Below, one piece after another: positions 30,401-33,307 of a stretch of 33,307 nucleotides of DNA. The notes beneath the pieces were generated by a model, which saw only the letters and a program-made list of their open reading frames with translations, did not search any database and was not told the DNA's origin. Origin of the DNA: Zygnema cylindricum (Eukaryota > Streptophyta > Zygnematophyceae > Zygnematales > Zygnemataceae); contig JBBHKE010001591.1 in NCBI GenBank assembly GCA_037447655.1, positions 36,993 through 70,299 on the forward strand. The letters run 5' to 3'. Made by a program: the position numbers and the translations under genes. Each line of letters starts with the position of its first letter. The first letter of the stretch is position 1.

Positions 30401-32645
30401 GACCGATTATTTTAAAACTTATTGTATTTTTAGACTTACGGAATTCCCGGAATGTACAGAATGTACGAAGTGTATGGAGTACATGCGATATCGTTGATAT
30501 CGGCATATTGATATTGACATTATCGACGATTATACGGTATATCGGTTTGATATATTAATTATCAAGACCCCTAAAGTACATTCGGTTATTGGCAAAACCT
30601 GTTCGATATACATCACTAGTAAATGGGTACAAATGGGTACAATTGGGTCTAGTTTGTTCTTTTTAATGTAAAACAGAGGGAGAGCATCTTCTATCTTTAT
30701 TAAGAAATTACTTTGTTTTCAGAGAGCTGGTGGGCTTGGTATTCAAACAGGTTTATTTGTAAAATAGATATTTTTTATTTATCGGTGACTGATCTAGATG
30801 CCATAGGATGTTTTAAGATTCTTAACTGCTTTTTGGCTAGTGCGTTGTTTAAAAAAAAAACTGTTTGTAGTTTTTCACCCAATAACTTCCATTAATAAAA
30901 ACCGTTACAACTTTTACTATATTTAGTGTGGACATTCTGTTTTTTTTAGATCACCCTAGCTCTGTATATAGAAATTAAAGCATGGAAGGATGAACATTTC
31001 CCATCTTCGAAGTAACTTGCTGTGGTTTGCTCTATATTGTTGGAAAATTTGTTCCTGAAATTTAAGGAAAGTATGAAGTACAACACAAGGTTCATTTTCT
31101 CACCTAATCCGTGAAGTCATCCAGTATGTTAACTACACCGTCAATCGCTTTTAGCGTCAATGTTTTTTTCGCCACTTAAAGCATCTTTTTTCCGTGCACA
31201 TATGTCGGGTTATTAATTCGACAGTTGCCATGGAAAGTTAAGGATTCTAGCTTCCGATTGGCGATCTCCATTTGGAAACTGGGCATGTGTGCACGGAGAA
31301 AACAGTTGATTAGCTGAGTTTCCGAGTTGATTAAAATGGCGAATATTGACGCTAATAACGATCCACGGTGTAGCACTGTGAATCAGTTGTGTTGTTTCTT
31401 TTCAACGTTTAACGTTCATTTGACACATAAAAAAAAGGAATCAGAAAACAAAAAGCGTCACCAACTAAGTAAAAACTACGCAGGGTGTTGCTGTAGTTGA
31501 ATGGATCCTCATTTTTCTCAAAAAAATCCATTTGAAAGTTGTATTGTTTTAGCCCTTATTACTGCTCAGTTTCCCACAAAAACACAAAAACCTTATTCAA
31601 CCTTAATTGACGATGAATTATTTTTTATTTTTTATCCCTCCATTCTTTCTAGTGCTTCCATTCTTTCCCTTCTTCTTACCATTGCTATTCTTTAAAGTTC
31701 ATGCGGTCATCATGTTTCAACTTCAAAGGAACTCTCTGTAATAAACTCATCCAAAATCTACGCTAATTATAATTCATAAATACCGAACTAAAATACAAAT
31801 GTAGAAACTTAAACATCCACAGTGATTGCAAACAGAAACCAACAAATTAAGCAAAAATAGAATCCACCTGTCACCTAAATCCTTCCTCCTTTTGTTCCTC
31901 AAACACGGGAGATAACAATGGTAAAATTTAAGGTGTATTTTCACCTGACTTGAAGAGTGGGTTCCCACAAAACATAGTTGTAAACAAATAAGAATAAGTT
32001 CGCATCAAATGATAAAGCTTCTGTCCAGATTAATCAATTACTTGTTTGCTTTTTCTTCATTTTTTGCTCCCGATTCATGATTAATTTATTAAATTTGCTT
32101 GTTTTTTCTTCATTCTTTATAAATAGGTTATCTGTTTGTTTTTTCTCCGTTTCTTGTTCCCAATTTTGATCAATCGATCATTTGATCGTTTTTTTTTCGT
32201 TTTTTGTTCTGTATTTTTTAGTAACCGTTCATTTCTTCGATTGATTGATTGATTGATTGAGTGAGTGATTGATCGTTTGTTTGTTTTTTCTTTGTTTTTT
32301 GTTCCCATTTTTTATCAACTGATTATTTCTTTTATTAATTGGTTGATTGATTATTTGTTTTTCTTCGTTTCTCATTCCCAATTTTTAATCAATCAATTAT
32401 TTCTTTGATCAACTGGTTGATTATTGATTGTTTTTTTTCCGTTTTTTGTTTCCAATTTTTATTCTCAGGTGGTGATCACGTGTCGAAATAAATTTTTGGA
32501 GTCGAATATTCCCCTCATGATGGTCCAATCAGCTTGGTTTTCAACCCAACAAATGGCCGGTATGAATACGGGAAAAAATATTTTAGGGAAGGGAGAGGCA
32601 AGTCTCGCAGACATTATACCTATTCTCAACTATCAACGGAGATAA
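24434..32645 (+). CDS. DRIP: DRIP/PCGF-like RING-RAWUL E3 ubiquitin ligase, six exons
   Basis: Exons as I read them: 24434-24542, 25658-25757, 26276-27712, 28748-28798, 30188-30257 and 32469-32645. All introns are GT-AG, phases match at every junction, and the 1944 nt total gives 647 residues plus TAA. Exons 1-2 make a C3HC4 RING with ligands C17, C20, C33, H35, C38, C41, C54 and C57. It is followed by the CHIDLG...EKLRSD...KLFP signature of plant DREB2A-interacting proteins. Exon 3 (residues 71-548) is long, charged and probably disordered, with basic nuclear-signal candidates at about 114-118, 178-182 and 232-239, and a Gly-rich tail near 505-535. TPTWVVLQ, LPAIERPYLRVR and the last 80 or so residues match the C-terminal RAWUL (ubiquitin-like) region. 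Family role: nuclear E3 ligase; Arabidopsis DRIP1/2 target the drought factor DREB2A. The start is the first ATG after an in-frame TAA at 24371. The protein is longer than Arabidopsis DRIPs (about 420 residues), almost entirely because of exon 3. The family is confident; the substrate is inference. Confidence 0.9.
24757..25512 (+). repeat. Interrupted minisatellite in intron 1 (about five units of 60-68 bp)
   Basis: Units share the core TTGTCGGTAGTTATT..ATCTACACTAATTT..GTCAAA..TTGTTGTAC. Three units lie at about 24757-24925 and two at about 25400-25512. Between them are a G/purine-rich stretch, the MITE at 25010-25206 and a GGTGG-rich segment, so the array appears to have been split by insertion. 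There is no coding evidence outside the flanking exons. Confidence 0.6.
25010..25206. mobile_element. Palindromic MITE (CACCGTG family), intron 1
   Basis: This is a 197 bp element with terminal inverted repeats starting CACCGCGTATCGC on the left and ending GATTCGCGGTG on the right, each flanked by TA. A second inverted pair, AACATCTTTTCTCCGTACAC and its complement near 25160-25185, makes most of the element fold back on itself. The TA duplication and lack of coding capacity fit a non-autonomous Tc1/mariner-type element. The ends differ from classical Stowaway (CTCCCTCC). Confidence 0.75.
28090..28514. mobile_element. Two nested diverged MITEs, intron 3
   Basis: A left end CACCATCGGCTATTAG, preceded by TA, starts at 28090. 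Near 28276-28287 the expected right end (TTTTTAACACTA) is interrupted at a TA by a second element, about 28288-28504, beginning CATTGCCCATCCCTATTAG. The sequence then resumes as ACAGTGG. The second element shares TTAAGG..CCGCCACGT with the MITE at 1113. Nesting is inferred from end order; exact right ends are uncertain. Confidence 0.45.
29130..29326. mobile_element. Diverged MITE (CACCGTG family), intron 4
   Basis: Left end CACTGTGAATCGTTATTAGCG and right end GCTAATAGCAATTCTTGGTG are inverted relative to one another and flanked by TA. The interior has diverged from the other copies. It appears older than the intron 1 and intron 5 copies. Confidence 0.55.
30358..30560 (+). repeat. GATATCG-rich palindromic patch in intron 5
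   Basis: Multiple ATAATCGAT, GATATCG and ATATCGG motifs on both strands, flanking a GGAATGTACAGAATGTACGA direct repeat. It looks like a decayed short repeat. The rest of intron 5 up to 31130 shows nothing recognisable. Confidence 0.4.
31136..31370. mobile_element. Palindromic MITE (CACCGTG family), intron 5
   Basis: This is a 235 bp non-coding element with ends CACCGTCAATCGC and GATCCACGGTG, flanked on both sides by TA. Subterminal sequence (CGCCACTTAAAGCATCTTTT, CCGTGCACATATGTCGG) is shared with the copies at 25010 and 23288. Confidence 0.75.
32040..32465 (+). repeat. Degenerate tandem repeat of about 75-100 bp abutting exon 6
   Basis: Units of TTTGTTTTTTCTTCGTTTTTTGTTCCCAATTTTT followed by ATCAATCAATTATTTC..GATTGATTGATT repeat four to five times. 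The last unit runs into the CTCAG acceptor at 32464-32468 and forms the polypyrimidine tract of exon 6. Confidence 0.75.
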
Positions 32646-32650
32646 TCCTC

Positions 32651-32811
32651 GGGAAGGAGAGGGAGAGATAGCGAGGGAAAGGAGAGGGAGGGACAGCGAG
32701 GAGAAAGGTTTTTTCGTGTAGTAGGTAGGAAGAAGAAGAGAGAGGAAGAGGGAGAGGGAGAGAGAGGGAGAGAGAGGGGGAGAGAGAGGGAGAGAGAGGG
32801 AGAAAAAGAGC
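32651..32811 (+). repeat. GGGAGA/GA array in the presumed 3' UTR of the DRIP-like gene
   Basis: Starts a few bases after the TAA at 32643-32645 and continues as GAGAGGGAGAGAGAGGGAG to about 32811, with weaker purine-rich sequence to about 32950. No AATAAA signal was seen near it. Confidence 0.85.
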
Positions 32812-33149
32812 GAGTGTATGTGGGGAAAAGAAGTCTCGCAGAAGTTAATTATATTTTTGTAAAGAGGAAAAGAAAGAGAATGGAGGAGACGAGGAAGAAG
32901 GAAGAGGAGAGGGGAGAGGATAAGGTGATTTTGAGTGGGAGCGAGCGAGTTTGGAGCATTCTTTTGTGTCAAAATAGTCATTTTTTTTATTTGAGATGTA
33001 CTTGATGAGAGATAGAGGGAGAGATTACAAGTAAAAACGTTTTTCCTATGTGACCAGAGATTGTGTCACAAAATTGTTTTGTAAAAAGTTTTTCTTTAAC
33101 AGGTACAAAACAACAAAATGCAAAAAACATACGCCGGAATGGACTGGTT

Positions 33150-33251
33150 TTTCCCTCTCCCTCGTCCTCTTACTCTTTCTCTCCCACTCTCTCTCCCCCT
33201 TTCCCTCCCCTTGTCCCTCACCCTTGCCCTATCCCTCTCTCTCTCCCTCTT
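33150..33251 (+). repeat. CT-rich array, inverted relative to 32651-32811
   Basis: CCCTCTCCCTCGTCCTCTTAC to CTCTCTCTCCCTCTTTT; complementary in sense to the GA array about 350 bp upstream. No gene is seen from 32812 to the window end. Confidence 0.85.
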
Positions 33252-33307
33252 TTCATCTTTGTTTTTTGCCGACAAAGAGAGAGCACCCTCTCTTTCTCAT
33301 TCTCCTG

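Noticed and set aside
32583-32981. 132-residue minus-strand Ser/Leu/Pro-rich frame
   Set aside because: It is the translation of the GA array on the opposite strand and overlaps exon 6; low complexity only.
1-33307. CRISPR arrays, tRNA or rRNA genes, organelle genes
   Set aside because: The direct repeats are minisatellites or transposons without spacer structure, and no cloverleaf or rRNA core sequence was recognised by eye.

Overview
The window is AT-rich nuclear DNA from a plant-lineage (streptophyte) eukaryote. This rests on three things: a spliced RING-RAWUL gene of the plant DRIP type, exons of a GT37 fucosyltransferase (the family that includes plant xyloglucan fucosyltransferases), and a Ty1/copia retrotransposon whose primer binding site matches initiator tRNA-Met. 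I cannot name the species. No bacterial-style operons, rRNA, tRNA or CRISPR arrays were seen.

Layout. 1-1312 holds the right arm of a long fold-back (inverted-repeat) element followed by a short palindromic MITE. 1.4-3.5 kb is a degenerate tandem array with a period of about 0.85-0.9 kb. 3.5-7.0 kb is non-coding and full of simple and short tandem repeats. 7.06-7.75 kb is a small fold-back element. 7.81-14.38 kb is a young but broken copia retrotransposon on the minus strand, arranged as truncated LTR - interior - full LTR - partial second interior. A GA microsatellite and a 4 x 63 bp tandem repeat follow. 15.43-18.39 kb is a multi-layer nested palindrome whose outer arm is the same sequence as 1-1 kb. 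18.9-23.0 kb, minus strand, carries exons of a GT37 fucosyltransferase-like gene, probably incomplete. 23.29-24.14 kb is a MITE carrying a nested Harbinger-like element.

24434-32645, plus strand, is the one clearly intact gene. Its six exons join in phase into a 647-residue protein with an N-terminal C3HC4 RING and a C-terminal RAWUL-like domain, matching the plant DREB2A-interacting (DRIP)/PCGF-like E3 ligases. Its promoter and introns are packed with MITEs and minisatellites. Its last exon is flanked by a tandem repeat that supplies the polypyrimidine tract and by a GA array just after the stop.

The strongest leads are the Russian-doll palindromes, the permuted and tandem copia structure, the TA-target MITE family colonising one gene, and the enlarged DRIP-like protein. 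I found no convincing multi-gene system that is wholly new.
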